A stretch of DNA of 64,000 bases from assembly GCA_041390145.1 (NCBI GenBank), contig JAWKQM010000010.1:1-64000 (forward strand). Direction: 5' to 3'. The notes beneath the pieces are model-generated. The model had not been told where the DNA came from, did not search any database, and saw only the letters and a list, made by a program, of their open reading frames with translations. The position numbers were made by a program, and so were the translations under genes. Every line of letters starts with the position of its first letter. Position 1 is the stretch's first letter. Positions 43,063-51,602 of the stretch are shown here, one piece after another. This DNA comes from Gemmatimonadales bacterium (GTDB lineage Bacteria; Gemmatimonadota; Gemmatimonadetes; Gemmatimonadales; GWC2-71-9).

Positions 43063-44669
43063 CGGCGCGGGCCCGCGCGCCAGGACGACAGGTTACTCAA
43101 CCATGAGTAGGGGTTGATGGTCACGCCCTCAATCCGGCGGGCGACGCCGGCCACCTGCATCGGTGCATAGAGGAAGAGTGCGGGCGCGTCGGCGTTCAGG
43201 GTGTCCATGGCCGCCCGGTAAAGCGGACCCGCCGTGGCGGTGTCCGGCGCGGAAACCGCCTGGCTGAACAGCGCATCGAACGCCGCATCCGCATAGTGCC
43301 CATAGTTCAGCTTGTCCCAGCCACCCCGGGTCCATTGATCCGCCAGCCCCCTCGGGCTCGGCTCGTCGAGCCAGGCCCCGATGTAGCTGTCAAACGCCCC
43401 GGCCGCGAGCCGCTGGTTGAACACCGGGAAGTCCACCGCCGTGATGGTGGTCTCGACGCCGAGCAGCTTCCACGACTGCTGCAGTGCCTGGGCAAGGTCC
43501 CGCCGTGTGGGGCTGGTGCCGGGCACCAGGATGTCGAAGCTCAGCACCTGCTCACCTCGCCGCCGCAACCCGTCGGCCCCGCGCGTCCAGCCGAGGGAGT
43601 CGAGAAGATGCGCGGCGGCGGCGGTGTCGAATGGCAAGGTGCGAATGTCGGGGCTGTTGATCCAGAGCAACTGCGACATCGGTCCGGAGGGAGCCACGGT
43701 GCCTTCGCCGAAAATGCCGGCGGCCAGCAATGGCCGGTCGATGCCCAGGGCCAGCGCGCGTCGCAAGACGCGGTTGCCGAGCAGTGGGTGCGATCGCCCC
43801 TTCGCGTCCTGCAACTGGAATCCGAGAAAGCCGTACGCCGCCGACGGATACCGGATCAACCGCGCGCTGGAATCCGCCGCGACTCGGGCAACACGGGAGG
43901 GAGGACCGAGCTGCTCGACGAGGTCGGCTTCTCCGGAGAGGAGGAGGTTCACGGCGGCGTCGGGGTCTGGCACGAAGCGCCAGACCACCCGCGTCAGGGT
44001 GGTGGCGGCGCCAGGCACCGGCTCGAGGCGGAGCGACTGGGCCGGCACCCAGTCGACCACCCGGAATGGCCCGCTCCCCATCACATGTGCCAGGGCGGTG
44101 TCTCCCTCCCATGCCGCACGCGGGATGGCTTCCCAGATGTGCGCCGGCAGGATGCGCACGTGCCAGGTCGCGTCGTACCACTGCTCCGGATAGGCGCGCG
44201 CAAATCGAATCAGGACGGTTGTGGAATCCTCCGGTTCGACGGTCACCTGGCCCGCGAGTGCCGGTCCCGCTTCGGTGTCGAGTGCGGGATCGGCGTACGC
44301 GGCGAACGAGAACACCACATCGTGCGCCGTGACGGGAATGCCATCCTGCCATACTGCGCCGGGCCGCAGGTGAAAGCGGAGGGTGAGGCTGTCCACCCGC
44401 TCCCAGTGGTCAGCAAGGCCGGGATGGTAGCCCGCAGGATCAATCGGCGCGGCGTCAGGGGCCAGATTCGCGAGCCGTTCGAAGACCTGGTCGGTAATGT
44501 CACGGCCGACCGTTTCGTAGACCAGGGGAGGAAAGAGCGACGACGGTTCCCCGGCGGCGGCGATGACAATGGTGCCGCATTCGGCGCATGGCGTGGCGGG
44601 CTCGCGGGCGCAGGCGAGGCCGAACGCGAGCACTGCCGGCCACGCCCACCGGGCGTGCCGCAACGTCAC
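43059..44669 (-). CDS. Oligopeptide-type ABC transporter substrate-binding lipoprotein
   Basis: 536 residues. Lipobox AFGLAC near residue 20, then the SBP_bac_5 domain: DITDQVFERLANL, LRFHLRPGAVWQDGIPVTAHDVVFSF and YPSAAYGFLGFQLQDAKGR. It would bind peptides or similar solutes at the outer face of the inner membrane. No permease or ATPase genes are adjacent, so its transporter is elsewhere or it works alone. It overlaps the exonuclease gene by four bases and the PspC gene by four bases. Confidence 0.9.
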   Translation of the reverse strand: MTLRHARWAWPAVLAFGLACAREPATPCAECGTIVIAAAGEPSSLFPPLVYETVGRDITDQVFERLANLAPDAAPIDPAGYHPGLADHWERVDSLTLRFHLRPGAVWQDGIPVTAHDVVFSFAAYADPALDTEAGPALAGQVTVEPEDSTTVLIRFARAYPEQWYDATWHVRILPAHIWEAIPRAAWEGDTALAHVMGSGPFRVVDWVPAQSLRLEPVPGAATTLTRVVWRFVPDPDAAVNLLLSGEADLVEQLGPPSRVARVAADSSARLIRYPSAAYGFLGFQLQDAKGRSHPLLGNRVLRRALALGIDRPLLAAGIFGEGTVAPSGPMSQLLWINSPDIRTLPFDTAAAAHLLDSLGWTRGADGLRRRGEQVLSFDILVPGTSPTRRDLAQALQQSWKLLGVETTITAVDFPVFNQRLAAGAFDSYIGAWLDEPSPRGLADQWTRGGWDKLNYGHYADAAFDALFSQAVSAPDTATAGPLYRAAMDTLNADAPALFLYAPMQVAGVARRIEGVTINPYSWLSNLSSWRAGPRR

Positions 44670-44875
44670 GCGTCGCTCCCCTCGGCGGGGATCACCATCC
44701 AGAGGACGATGTACACCAGGATACCCGGGAAGGCGACGGAGACGATCGACGCCACCACGTAGCCAACCCGAACCAGCGTCGGGTCAAGATCGAAATACTC
44801 CGCAAGCCCGCCGAGGACGCCGGCGATCATGCGGTTCTTGGTGGACCGGTGGAGGGGACGCGTCGAGCTGGACAT
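44666..44875 (-). CDS. PspC-domain membrane protein
   Basis: 69 residues, a bare PspC domain: LHRSTKNRMIAGVLGGLAEYF, DPTLVRVGYVV and one hydrophobic helix VAFPGILVYIVLWMVIP. PspC proteins sense envelope stress. Short ones like this are common without pspA. The ATG has AAGGA seven bases upstream, and a TATATT hexamer (44903-44908 on this strand) is a likely -10. It is first in an operon with the binding protein and exonuclease. Confidence 0.88.
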   Translation of the reverse strand: MSSSTRPLHRSTKNRMIAGVLGGLAEYFDLDPTLVRVGYVVASIVSVAFPGILVYIVLWMVIPAEGSDA

Positions 44876-44972
44876 CGGAAGGTCCTTGTGAGGATTTGAC
44901 TCAATATAAGGACGGGGGCCCACCGCCCGGGGATCGCGGACCGGGGCCGGGAATCGGCTGCCTGTTGCATCC

Positions 44973-44982
44973 CGTTGCAACG
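44973..44982. promoter_or_regulatory. Candidate enhancer palindrome for the sigma-54 activator
   Basis: CGTTGCAACG is a perfect 10-bp palindrome, with a related half GTTGCA at 44964-44969. It lies about 105 bases upstream of the -24 element, the usual distance for activator binding sites. Confidence 0.45.
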
Positions 44983-45057
44983 TATCATTACAGCCAGTAA
45001 TCTTCCGATGCGATCCTGGAAGCGCACCAGCAGGTCGAAACAGTGTAAATTGTTGTC

Positions 45058-45070
45058 TATCAATCAGTTG
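45058..45070 (+). promoter_or_regulatory. IHF-type bending site
   Basis: TATCAATCAGTTG matches the IHF consensus WATCAANNNNTTR at every defined position. It lies between the palindrome at 44973 and the sigma-54 promoter, where DNA bending is normally needed. Confidence 0.55.
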
Positions 45071-45086
45071 TGGCTTACGGCATCGA

Positions 45087-45101
45087 TGGCACCCGGGTTG
45101 C
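45087..45101 (+). promoter_or_regulatory. Sigma-54 (-24/-12) promoter
   Basis: TGGCAC, five bases, TTGC: the conserved GG and GC are exactly ten bases apart. The expected start near 45113 leaves a leader of about 43 bases with AGGAGG at 45143-45148 before the ATG at 45156. A sigma-54 activator gene lies in the same cluster. Confidence 0.75.
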
Positions 45102-45155
45102 CCTTGAAGAGGCCGAAACCAATCTGTCTTCGCGCTTCCTTCAGGAGGTTATGCC

Positions 45156-45926
45156 ATGTCACGCAATCGTCAGCTGGTCGGAGCCCTCATGTTCGTCGGT
45201 GCACTCGCCGCGTGCGATTCATCCGGCCCCGCCAGCCAGAATCCGGCGGTCTCGCTCAACATCGCCACTCGTGGAACGGCCGCCGCCGCCGCGCCCGGCA
45301 TGCAGCTGAGCGGGGCGCCGGTCGAATACACCGACGGCACCAACACGCTGGTCATCAACAGCGTGGAGATGGTGGTGAAGGAACTGGAGCTCAAGCGCTC
45401 CGAGTACACCAGCCAGTGCGACAGCACGGCGTCGAAGGACCAGTGCGAGGAGCTCGAGTCGGGCCCGTACCTGCTCGACCTGCCGCTCTCCGCCGGTGCC
45501 ACCTCGGTGATCACCGTCGACGTGTTGCCCGGCACCTACGACGAGTTCGAGTTCAAGGTGCACAAGCCGTCGGACGACTCGGAAAACGCCGCCTTCCTGG
45601 CCGCGCACCCCGACTTCAACGGCGTGAGCATCCGGGTCACCGGCACCTGGAACGGCGCCGCGTTCACCTACGAGACGGACGTCAGCGCCGAGCAGGAGAT
45701 GGACCTCTCGCCGCCCCTCGTGGTCACCGATGCCGGCACCTCCGACTTCACGCTGTACATTGATATCGGTACCTGGTTCCGCGCGAATGACAATTCTCTC
45801 ATCGATCCGTCCAGCGCCAACAGCGGCGGGCCGAACGAGAGCGTCGTCAACAGCAACATCACCAGCTCGTTCGATGCCTTCGAGGACGAGAACCACGACG
45901 GCCACGACGACCACGGAAGCGACTGA
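45156..45926 (+). CDS. Lipoprotein (DUF4382-like) first in the sigma-54 module
   Basis: 256 residues. Lipobox VGALAAC near residue 20. The mature part is beta-rich with LVINSVEMVVKELELKR, SGPYLLDLPLSAG, VDVLPGTYDEFEFKVHKP and WNGAAFTYETDVSAEQEMDL, a layout like DUF4382 proteins, though the match is tentative. Two Cys (QCDSTASKDQC) could form a disulfide. The end is acidic and His-rich (ENHDGHDDHGSD). The role is unknown. It is the gene directly behind the sigma-54 promoter and is 17 bases from the activator gene. Confidence 0.72.
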   Translation: MSRNRQLVGALMFVGALAACDSSGPASQNPAVSLNIATRGTAAAAAPGMQLSGAPVEYTDGTNTLVINSVEMVVKELELKRSEYTSQCDSTASKDQCEELESGPYLLDLPLSAGATSVITVDVLPGTYDEFEFKVHKPSDDSENAAFLAAHPDFNGVSIRVTGTWNGAAFTYETDVSAEQEMDLSPPLVVTDAGTSDFTLYIDIGTWFRANDNSLIDPSSANSGGPNESVVNSNITSSFDAFEDENHDGHDDHGSD

Positions 45927-45943
45927 CCTGACCACGAGACCGC

Positions 45944-47281
45944 ATGGTTGAGCACACCCCGAGAGTGGAAGCTGTTGTTGTCAGCGACAGCTTCCACGGT
46001 TCGCTCACCGACCTGGTGAAGGAGGCGGGGGGGCGGCTGTCCACGCGGGCAGCCGGGGGCGGAGCCCCAGCCGACCCCCCCGCGGCCGTGCTGGTGATGG
46101 CGGGGGGACGGGAAGGCGAGGCGCTGGCGGAGTTGCCGGTGCTGGGCGACGCACCCTGGTACTTCATCGGCTCGACGCCCGACCACCGGATCGCGGCCGC
46201 CGCCGTCCGGGCAGGCGCCAGCGACTACCTGGTTCTGCCGGAAGATCTCGATGTGTTGCGCCGCTCGCTGGAGCGGGACATCCGGACCGCGCGCGCCAGG
46301 GTGGAGGCCGCGGAGTTTGCCGCCAGCGAGGGCGCCGATGCCGGGTTTGCCGCCATCGTCGGCCGGAGCCCAGGGTTGAGCGCGGTGCTGGAGCAGGCCA
46401 AACGGGTCGCCGGTCACCGCGATGTCACGGTCCTCCTCGGGGGGGAGACCGGCACCGGGAAGGAGCTCCTGGCCCGCGCCATTCACTATGCGAGTCCCCG
46501 GGCCGCGCAACCGTTTGTCGAGGTGAACTGTGCGGCGATTCCCGCCAACCTCCTCGAGAGCGAGCTGTTCGGGCACGAGCGCGGCGCCTTTACCGGAGCC
46601 GTGGCCGCCAAGCCGGGGCTCTTCGAACAGGCGCACGGTGGCACGCTCTTTCTCGACGAGATCGGGCATATGCCACTGGAACTCCAGGCCAAGCTCCTGC
46701 GGGCGCTGGAGAGCAGAGAGATCCGGCGGGTCGGCGGCACCAGTACCAGGAAGGTGGACATCCGGCTCCTCGCCGCGACGCATCTCGACCTGGCGCTGGC
46801 CGTGCGGGAGAAGGCCTTTCGCGAGGACCTGTACTATCGACTGAACGTGGTCCGCCTCGTCCTGCCGCCGCTCCGGGACCGTGGGAACGACCTGGAACTC
46901 CTGGCGGAGACCTTCGCCGCTGAACTGGCGGAGCGGTACGGGCTCCCGGTCCCGGTGAGCAGCACGGACTTCGGCGAGGCCCTCGCCCGGCACACCTGGC
47001 CGGGCAATGTGCGCGAACTGCGCAACGCGCTGGAACGGGTGCTGGTGCTCTCGAAGCCCGGCACGCTGGACGTCTCGGTGCTGGACTTCGGAACTGCGCC
47101 AGCCGCACAGGAGCCTGCCGTCAACGGGACCCTGCCGTTTCCCGCGGACCTGGCCGCGATCACCATGGCCGCCGTGCAGGGCATGCTCGCGCTCTGCGAC
47201 GGCAACAAGAGCGCCGCCGCGCGCCGGCTCGGCATTTCCCGTCCGCGGCTGCAGCGGGTGCTCGACCAGATGGACGACTGA
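45944..47281 (+). CDS. Sigma-54-dependent activator with degenerate receiver domain
   Basis: 445 residues. The N-terminal 115 residues look like a receiver (ending GASDYLVLPEDLDVLRRSL) but lack the phospho-acceptor Asp and the conserved Lys. AAA+ domain about 135-370: Walker A GGETGTGKE at 166-174, the sigma-54 contact GAFTGA at 214-219, Walker B TLFLDEIG at 234-241, and TWPGNVRELRNALERVL later. A Fis-type HTH ends the protein (NKSAAARRLGISRPRLQRVL). It probably controls its own module. The stop overlaps a possible ATG of the next frame. Confidence 0.92.
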   Translation: MVEHTPRVEAVVVSDSFHGSLTDLVKEAGGRLSTRAAGGGAPADPPAAVLVMAGGREGEALAELPVLGDAPWYFIGSTPDHRIAAAAVRAGASDYLVLPEDLDVLRRSLERDIRTARARVEAAEFAASEGADAGFAAIVGRSPGLSAVLEQAKRVAGHRDVTVLLGGETGTGKELLARAIHYASPRAAQPFVEVNCAAIPANLLESELFGHERGAFTGAVAAKPGLFEQAHGGTLFLDEIGHMPLELQAKLLRALESREIRRVGGTSTRKVDIRLLAATHLDLALAVREKAFREDLYYRLNVVRLVLPPLRDRGNDLELLAETFAAELAERYGLPVPVSSTDFGEALARHTWPGNVRELRNALERVLVLSKPGTLDVSVLDFGTAPAAQEPAVNGTLPFPADLAAITMAAVQGMLALCDGNKSAAARRLGISRPRLQRVLDQMDD

Positions 47282-47310
47282 TGCGATTCGACTTCGTGAA
47301 AGGATATTCC

Positions 47311-47925
47311 ATGCGCTCCGCCCGACTCCTCCCGTTCATCCTGGCCGCCGCCGCGGCGGCCTGCACCGACTCCGGCGGGCCGAACACCGACGAGGTGAAA
47401 CCGCCGAGCGCTCTCACCATCATCCGTCTCCCCGCCGGCAGCCCGGCGATCTGGAATCCGGTGGATTCGTTCTACGCCAAGAAGGGCGAGGACCGCATCC
47501 TCCGCATCGACTTCACCAACGCCGCCGGCACCGGTCCCGGTGAGGAGTACATGCGGCTCCGCGTGGATGCCGGGAGCCTGCTCAACTATCCGGACGGCAC
47601 ACCGATCGCCGTCGGGGATTCGGTCCTGATCACGGTGCGAGTGCAGGACCCCGCGCTGGTGCAGTTTGAGTTCCAGCCCGCCGGGCTCACCTTCAACCCG
47701 AGCCTCCCGGCCCAGCTGAAGATCGAATACGGCGAGACCGGCGGTGACTTCGACGACGACGGCGACGTGGACGCCGAGGACAGCAACATCGAGCAGGTTA
47801 TGGCGATCTGGCGCCAGGAGCAGCCAGGCGACTCGTACCTGAAGCTCGGCGGCGTCAAGATCGAGGAGCTCAACGAGATCGAGGCGGACATCCTCGGGTT
47901 CACCCGGTACGCGATCGCCTACTGA
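47311..47925 (+). CDS. Lipoprotein with calcium-loop-like motif
   Basis: 204 residues. Signal ARLLPFILAAAAAAC with lipobox Cys. The middle is beta-rich (ILRIDFTNAAGTGPGEEYMRL). Near the C-terminus, GDFDDDGDVDAEDSN has the Asp spacing of dockerin or EF-hand calcium loops. AAGGA six bases ahead of 47311 supports this start over the ATG at 47281 that overlaps the activator stop. No family is recognised. It is part of the sigma-54 module and may work with the first lipoprotein. Confidence 0.72.
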   Translation: MRSARLLPFILAAAAAACTDSGGPNTDEVKPPSALTIIRLPAGSPAIWNPVDSFYAKKGEDRILRIDFTNAAGTGPGEEYMRLRVDAGSLLNYPDGTPIAVGDSVLITVRVQDPALVQFEFQPAGLTFNPSLPAQLKIEYGETGGDFDDDGDVDAEDSNIEQVMAIWRQEQPGDSYLKLGGVKIEELNEIEADILGFTRYAIAY

Positions 47926-47932
47926 GTATTCG

Positions 47933-48826
47933 ATGACCACGCCTCCCGCCGCCGATCCCGGCACCGTGCTCCGCGACGCCACCGCCGCGATGCGCCAGGG
48001 CAACCTGCCCGGCGCCGCCGCGCTGGCGGCCGCCGCGGCAGCGCGCTTCCGCGCCAGGGGAGACGCGGACGGGCGGATGCGGGCGGAGAACCTGCTCGGG
48101 GCGGTTGCGTGGGAAACCGGGCAAGTTGGGGACGCGGAACGCTACTTCGGCACCGCACTGGAGCTGGCACACACCCTCGACGACAGCCTGATGACGGCCC
48201 GCGCATCCAATAACCTCGCCTCCGTGGCCCACCTGACCGGCCGCCCCGACCTGGCGCTCAGCCTCTACCGGACGGCGCTGCTCTCCTATCAGCGCCTCGG
48301 CGATCGTCGCGGGATGGCGGAGACCTCACACAACCTCGGCATCGCCTTTCGTCAGTTGAGTCAGTGGACCGATGCCGAGCGCGCCGCGGAGGAGGCCGTG
48401 CGGCACGCCGAGCAACTCGGTGACAACGCGCTCCGCAGCCTGGCGCTGGTGGGACTGGCGGAACTGCACTTGGAACTGAAGGGATGGCCGCTGGCGGAGC
48501 GGGAAATCGAACGTGCCGCCGTCCTCGCCGCCGAGGGGGACGATCCGGTCGGCGTCGCGGAAGCACGCCGGCTCCGGGCCCTGCTCCACCTGGGGCTTGG
48601 CCACGCCGTTGCCGCGCTCGACGAGGCGCAGGGCGCGCGCCAGGAGGCCCGGAGTCTCGGCACCGCCCTTCTCGAGGCGGAATGCACTACGGTCGCCGCG
48701 CGCGCCGCGCGGGCGCTCGGTAAGCGCGACCTGGCCGAGTCGTTGCGCACCGAGGCGGAGGCAGGGCTGACGCGGCTGGGCGCCGCCGGGTTGCTCGATC
48801 GGTTCAGAAACGAGTGGGGCGCCTGA
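47933..48826 (+). CDS. Tetratricopeptide repeat protein
   Basis: 297 residues of Ala-rich helical repeats, at least five TPR-like units (GQVGDAERYFGTALELAHTL, GRPDLALSLYRTALLSYQRL, SQWTDAERAAEEAVRHAEQL). It has no signal peptide, so it is cytoplasmic. TPR proteins mediate protein contacts; one beside a sigma-54 activator might tune it, but this is inference. It starts seven bases after the lipoprotein stop and ends at a terminator hairpin, closing the module. Confidence 0.85.
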   Translation: MTTPPAADPGTVLRDATAAMRQGNLPGAAALAAAAAARFRARGDADGRMRAENLLGAVAWETGQVGDAERYFGTALELAHTLDDSLMTARASNNLASVAHLTGRPDLALSLYRTALLSYQRLGDRRGMAETSHNLGIAFRQLSQWTDAERAAEEAVRHAEQLGDNALRSLALVGLAELHLELKGWPLAEREIERAAVLAAEGDDPVGVAEARRLRALLHLGLGHAVAALDEAQGARQEARSLGTALLEAECTTVAARAARALGKRDLAESLRTEAEAGLTRLGAAGLLDRFRNEWGA

Positions 48827-48843
48827 TCGGCGCCCCTCTTGTT
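48816..48843 (+). terminator. Terminator of the sigma-54 module
   Basis: Perfect 8-bp stem GGGGCGCC / GGCGCCCC around TGATC (which includes the TPR stop codon), followed by TCTTGTT. The T tract is imperfect. Confidence 0.7.
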
Positions 48844-48865
48844 ATCTGGTAGATGGGAGCCGGGG

Positions 48866-50905
48866 TCAGTGCCCCTGCTCCTCCTTGTGCTCCTCCGCCA
48901 CGCGGGCGGCGACGTCCGGTGGCGCCTCCACATACCCGTGAAAACTGTGCCGGAAAGTCCCCCGTCCATGCGTGATCGAATACAGCGTTGTGGTGTACCG
49001 GTAGAGTTCTGACTCCGGCACCACCGCCTGCACCTTGGTCAACCGGCCATCGAGTGCCGTGCCGAGAATCTGTCCGCGGCGCGCGCTGAGGTCGCCCATC
49101 ACGTCGCCAAGCACATCCTCCGGCGTCCAAACCTCCAAGTCCGCCAGCGGCTCGAGCAGAACCGGACGCGCATTGGGCGCCACGTTTCGGAAGGCCAGGA
49201 TACCGGCCATCTTGAACGACATCTCGTTCGAGTCCACGTCGTGGTACGACCCGTCGAAGCACTCCACCTTGAAGTCCACCACGGGATAGCCCGCCACCAC
49301 ACCCCGCTCGGCCGACTCCTGGATGCCGCGGTCCACGGCAGGGATGTACTTCCCGGGAATGACGCCCCCCACGATCTTGTCCACGAATTCGTACCCGGCT
49401 CCCCGCGGGAGCGGTGCGATACGGATCTTGCAATCGCCGTACTGTCCGCGGCCACCGCTCTGCTTCTTGTGCTTCCCCTGCCCCTCCGCCTTCCCCTTGA
49501 ATGTCTCGCGGTATGCGATCCGGGGCCGCGCCAGATCGGCGTGCACCCCGTACTTCTGGGTGAGCCGTCCGAGGAGGATCTCGAAGTGCCGCTCCCCCAT
49601 GCCGTGGATCAGCGTCTGCCGAAGCTCGGAGTTGTATTCGAAATGGAAGGTCGGGTCCTCCTCGTGGAGCTTGTGGAGCCCCGCCGCCAGCTTGTCCTCC
49701 TCGCCGCGCTGCTTGACCACCACCGCTGCGGAGGCCACCGCCTCGGGGAACGGAATCGGTGAGAGATGGACGGGTGCATCCCGCAGGCAGAAGGTGTCTC
49801 CGGTGTGGGTGTCGCGCAGCTTGGCGACCGACCCGATGTCACCGGCGCAGAGCTCACTCACCTCGGTGCGCTCCCGGCCCTGCTGGACCGACAGGTGGTT
49901 CAGCTTTTCGGCCACTTCGTGCTCGGCGTTCCAGACTTCGGCTCCGTTCTTCAGTCCGCCACGATAGAGGCGGAACAGGGTCACGTCACCGACGTGTGGC
50001 TCGGAGGTTGTCTTGAAGACCCGGCCGAGCAGGGGTGCGTCCGCGGGTGCCGGCACCTCGGCAGGCGACGGGAGCAGGTCCACCATTTCGGTCAGGAGCG
50101 CGCGCATTCCGTAGGTCAGCTGGGCGCTGCCCACGAACAGCGGGACGATCGCGCCCTCCGCCACCGCCTTCTTCAGGGCGGCCGTCACCTCCTCGCGCGG
50201 GATCACTTCCCCGCTCAGGTACCGCTCGACCAGGGCATCGTCGGTCGACGCGACGGTCTCGACCAACTGTTCGGTGTACGCCTTGACCCGGTCCTGGTAC
50301 TCCGGCGGCACGTCCACTTCCTCATAGTCCCCCGACTTGGTGCCGGCGGTATAGAGGTGCGCCTTGCCGGAAAAGAGATTGACGATGCCGCCAAACTGGG
50401 AACCGCCCCCGATCGGGATTTCCACCGGCAACACCTTGGGTGTCAGATGCGCCTTGACGTCGGCGAAGACCCGCTCGAAATCGGCGTTGTCCTTGTCCAT
50501 CTGGCCCACGAAGAGGAGTCGCGGCAGGTGGAGCTGATCGCACACCTCCCAGACCTTTTCGGTGCCGACTTCGACGCCGCTCACGCCGCTCAGCACCACG
50601 ACCGCCGCATCCGCGGCGTGCAGCGCCGTCACGGCCTCGCCGAAGAAATCGAGATAGCCGGGGGTGTCGAGCAGGTTGAGCTTGGTGTCCATCCACTCGG
50701 CGTAGGCCAGGCCGAGGCTGATCGAGTGCTGGCGGGAAATTTCGTCGGGAGTGTAGTCGGTGAGGGTCGTGCCGTCCTTGATGTTGCCGTGGCGCCGGCT
50801 GGCACCAGAGACAAAGGCGAGCGCGTCAACCAGGGTGGTTTTGCCGCTCCCGCCGTGGCCGACAAACGCCACGTTGCGGATCGCGTCCGAGCCATAGACA
50901 CGCAT
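48866..50905 (-). CDS. Elongation factor G-like GTPase (EF-G2 type)
   Basis: 679 residues in the EF-G domain order. The P-loop is GHGGSGKTT near residue 15. The G3 motif reads DTPGYLDF, with Tyr in place of the catalytic His of true EF-G, and the G4 position reads GQMDKD instead of NKMD. The domain IV segment SGGRGQYGDCKIRI and the ending RGTFRHSFHGYVEAPPDV are EF-G-like. Such paralogs may have ribosome roles other than translocation. The ATG at 50905 has AAGGAGG upstream at suitable spacing; a GTG nine bases earlier is an alternative. Confidence 0.9.
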   Translation of the reverse strand: MRVYGSDAIRNVAFVGHGGSGKTTLVDALAFVSGASRRHGNIKDGTTLTDYTPDEISRQHSISLGLAYAEWMDTKLNLLDTPGYLDFFGEAVTALHAADAAVVVLSGVSGVEVGTEKVWEVCDQLHLPRLLFVGQMDKDNADFERVFADVKAHLTPKVLPVEIPIGGGSQFGGIVNLFSGKAHLYTAGTKSGDYEEVDVPPEYQDRVKAYTEQLVETVASTDDALVERYLSGEVIPREEVTAALKKAVAEGAIVPLFVGSAQLTYGMRALLTEMVDLLPSPAEVPAPADAPLLGRVFKTTSEPHVGDVTLFRLYRGGLKNGAEVWNAEHEVAEKLNHLSVQQGRERTEVSELCAGDIGSVAKLRDTHTGDTFCLRDAPVHLSPIPFPEAVASAAVVVKQRGEEDKLAAGLHKLHEEDPTFHFEYNSELRQTLIHGMGERHFEILLGRLTQKYGVHADLARPRIAYRETFKGKAEGQGKHKKQSGGRGQYGDCKIRIAPLPRGAGYEFVDKIVGGVIPGKYIPAVDRGIQESAERGVVAGYPVVDFKVECFDGSYHDVDSNEMSFKMAGILAFRNVAPNARPVLLEPLADLEVWTPEDVLGDVMGDLSARRGQILGTALDGRLTKVQAVVPESELYRYTTTLYSITHGRGTFRHSFHGYVEAPPDVAARVAEEHKEEQGH

Positions 50906-50990
50906 GGTCTGCACCTCCTTGTGATCGGGTCAAGGGAGTTTGCAGGCCAATCCCGCCGTTGTCAAACGCCGAATGAAAGACTTGATGAAT

Positions 50991-51533
50991 TCACTGTGAA
51001 GCGTTCGCCGGGGCCACCTTCGGCGTGCTTTGCGCCTCCATCCAGGTGGAGCCGATGATCTGGCCGACGGGAACCAGGAGGAGCCATAGCCCCGTATCGT
51101 CGATTGAGGATCCGACCGCGATGCCGAGCCCTCCGATGGCGGCCGAGACCAGCACACCCTTCAGCAGCTCACCGCGCCCATGGTTGCCGAGGTGCACGCC
51201 GAGCGGAATTGCGAATGAGCCTCCCACCAGGGCGCCACTGATGGCAGGTCCGAAGCCGCACTCACCCGAGTAACTGCCGTTACATCCGACCGCGCTGCCC
51301 ACCGCTGCTCCGATCGCCCACCCGATCGCCCAGCCCGTGACCCCGCCAAGCAGCATCCCGCTTCCATTCGGGGGGGCGTGGCCGCTGTCAGGCGCGGGGC
51401 GGTCAGGAAGGAGGGCGGAAGTGGGCGGACGCCAGCTCTCGAAGTGTGTGGGCGCCGGCATCTGGGCCTGGAGGGCGGGAGGCACGGCGAGCAGGAGCGC
51501 CACGATACCGAACAACGCTGGGCGGACGCGCAC
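50991..51533 (-). CDS. Secreted glycine-zipper-like membrane protein
   Basis: 180 residues. Signal peptide ALFGIVALLLAVPPALQAQ, then after a Pro-rich linker several Gly/Ala helices (GWAIGWAIGAAVGSAVGC, ISGALVGGSFAIPLGVHLG, GVLVSAAIGGLGIAVGSS) in the style of glycine-zipper proteins. Two Cys (CNGSYSGEC) may pair. The function is unknown. The start is GTG at 51533, with GGGAGG five bases upstream; the long upstream part of this frame lies antisense to the BFD-like gene and is rejected. Confidence 0.7.
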   Translation of the reverse strand: MRVRPALFGIVALLLAVPPALQAQMPAPTHFESWRPPTSALLPDRPAPDSGHAPPNGSGMLLGGVTGWAIGWAIGAAVGSAVGCNGSYSGECGFGPAISGALVGGSFAIPLGVHLGNHGRGELLKGVLVSAAIGGLGIAVGSSIDDTGLWLLLVPVGQIIGSTWMEAQSTPKVAPANASQ

Positions 51534-51587
51534 GGTGCCTCCCGAGGGTTGGAGCCGACGAGGGCATCGGCATCCCGCCGGGGAACC

Positions 51588-51593
51588 TATTAT
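51588..51593 (+). promoter_or_regulatory. Probable -10 of the BFD-like gene
   Basis: TATTAT nine bases before the ATG at 51603, with no Shine-Dalgarno sequence, suggesting a leaderless transcript. Confidence 0.42.
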
Positions 51594-51602
51594 CCTGCCG
51601 CC

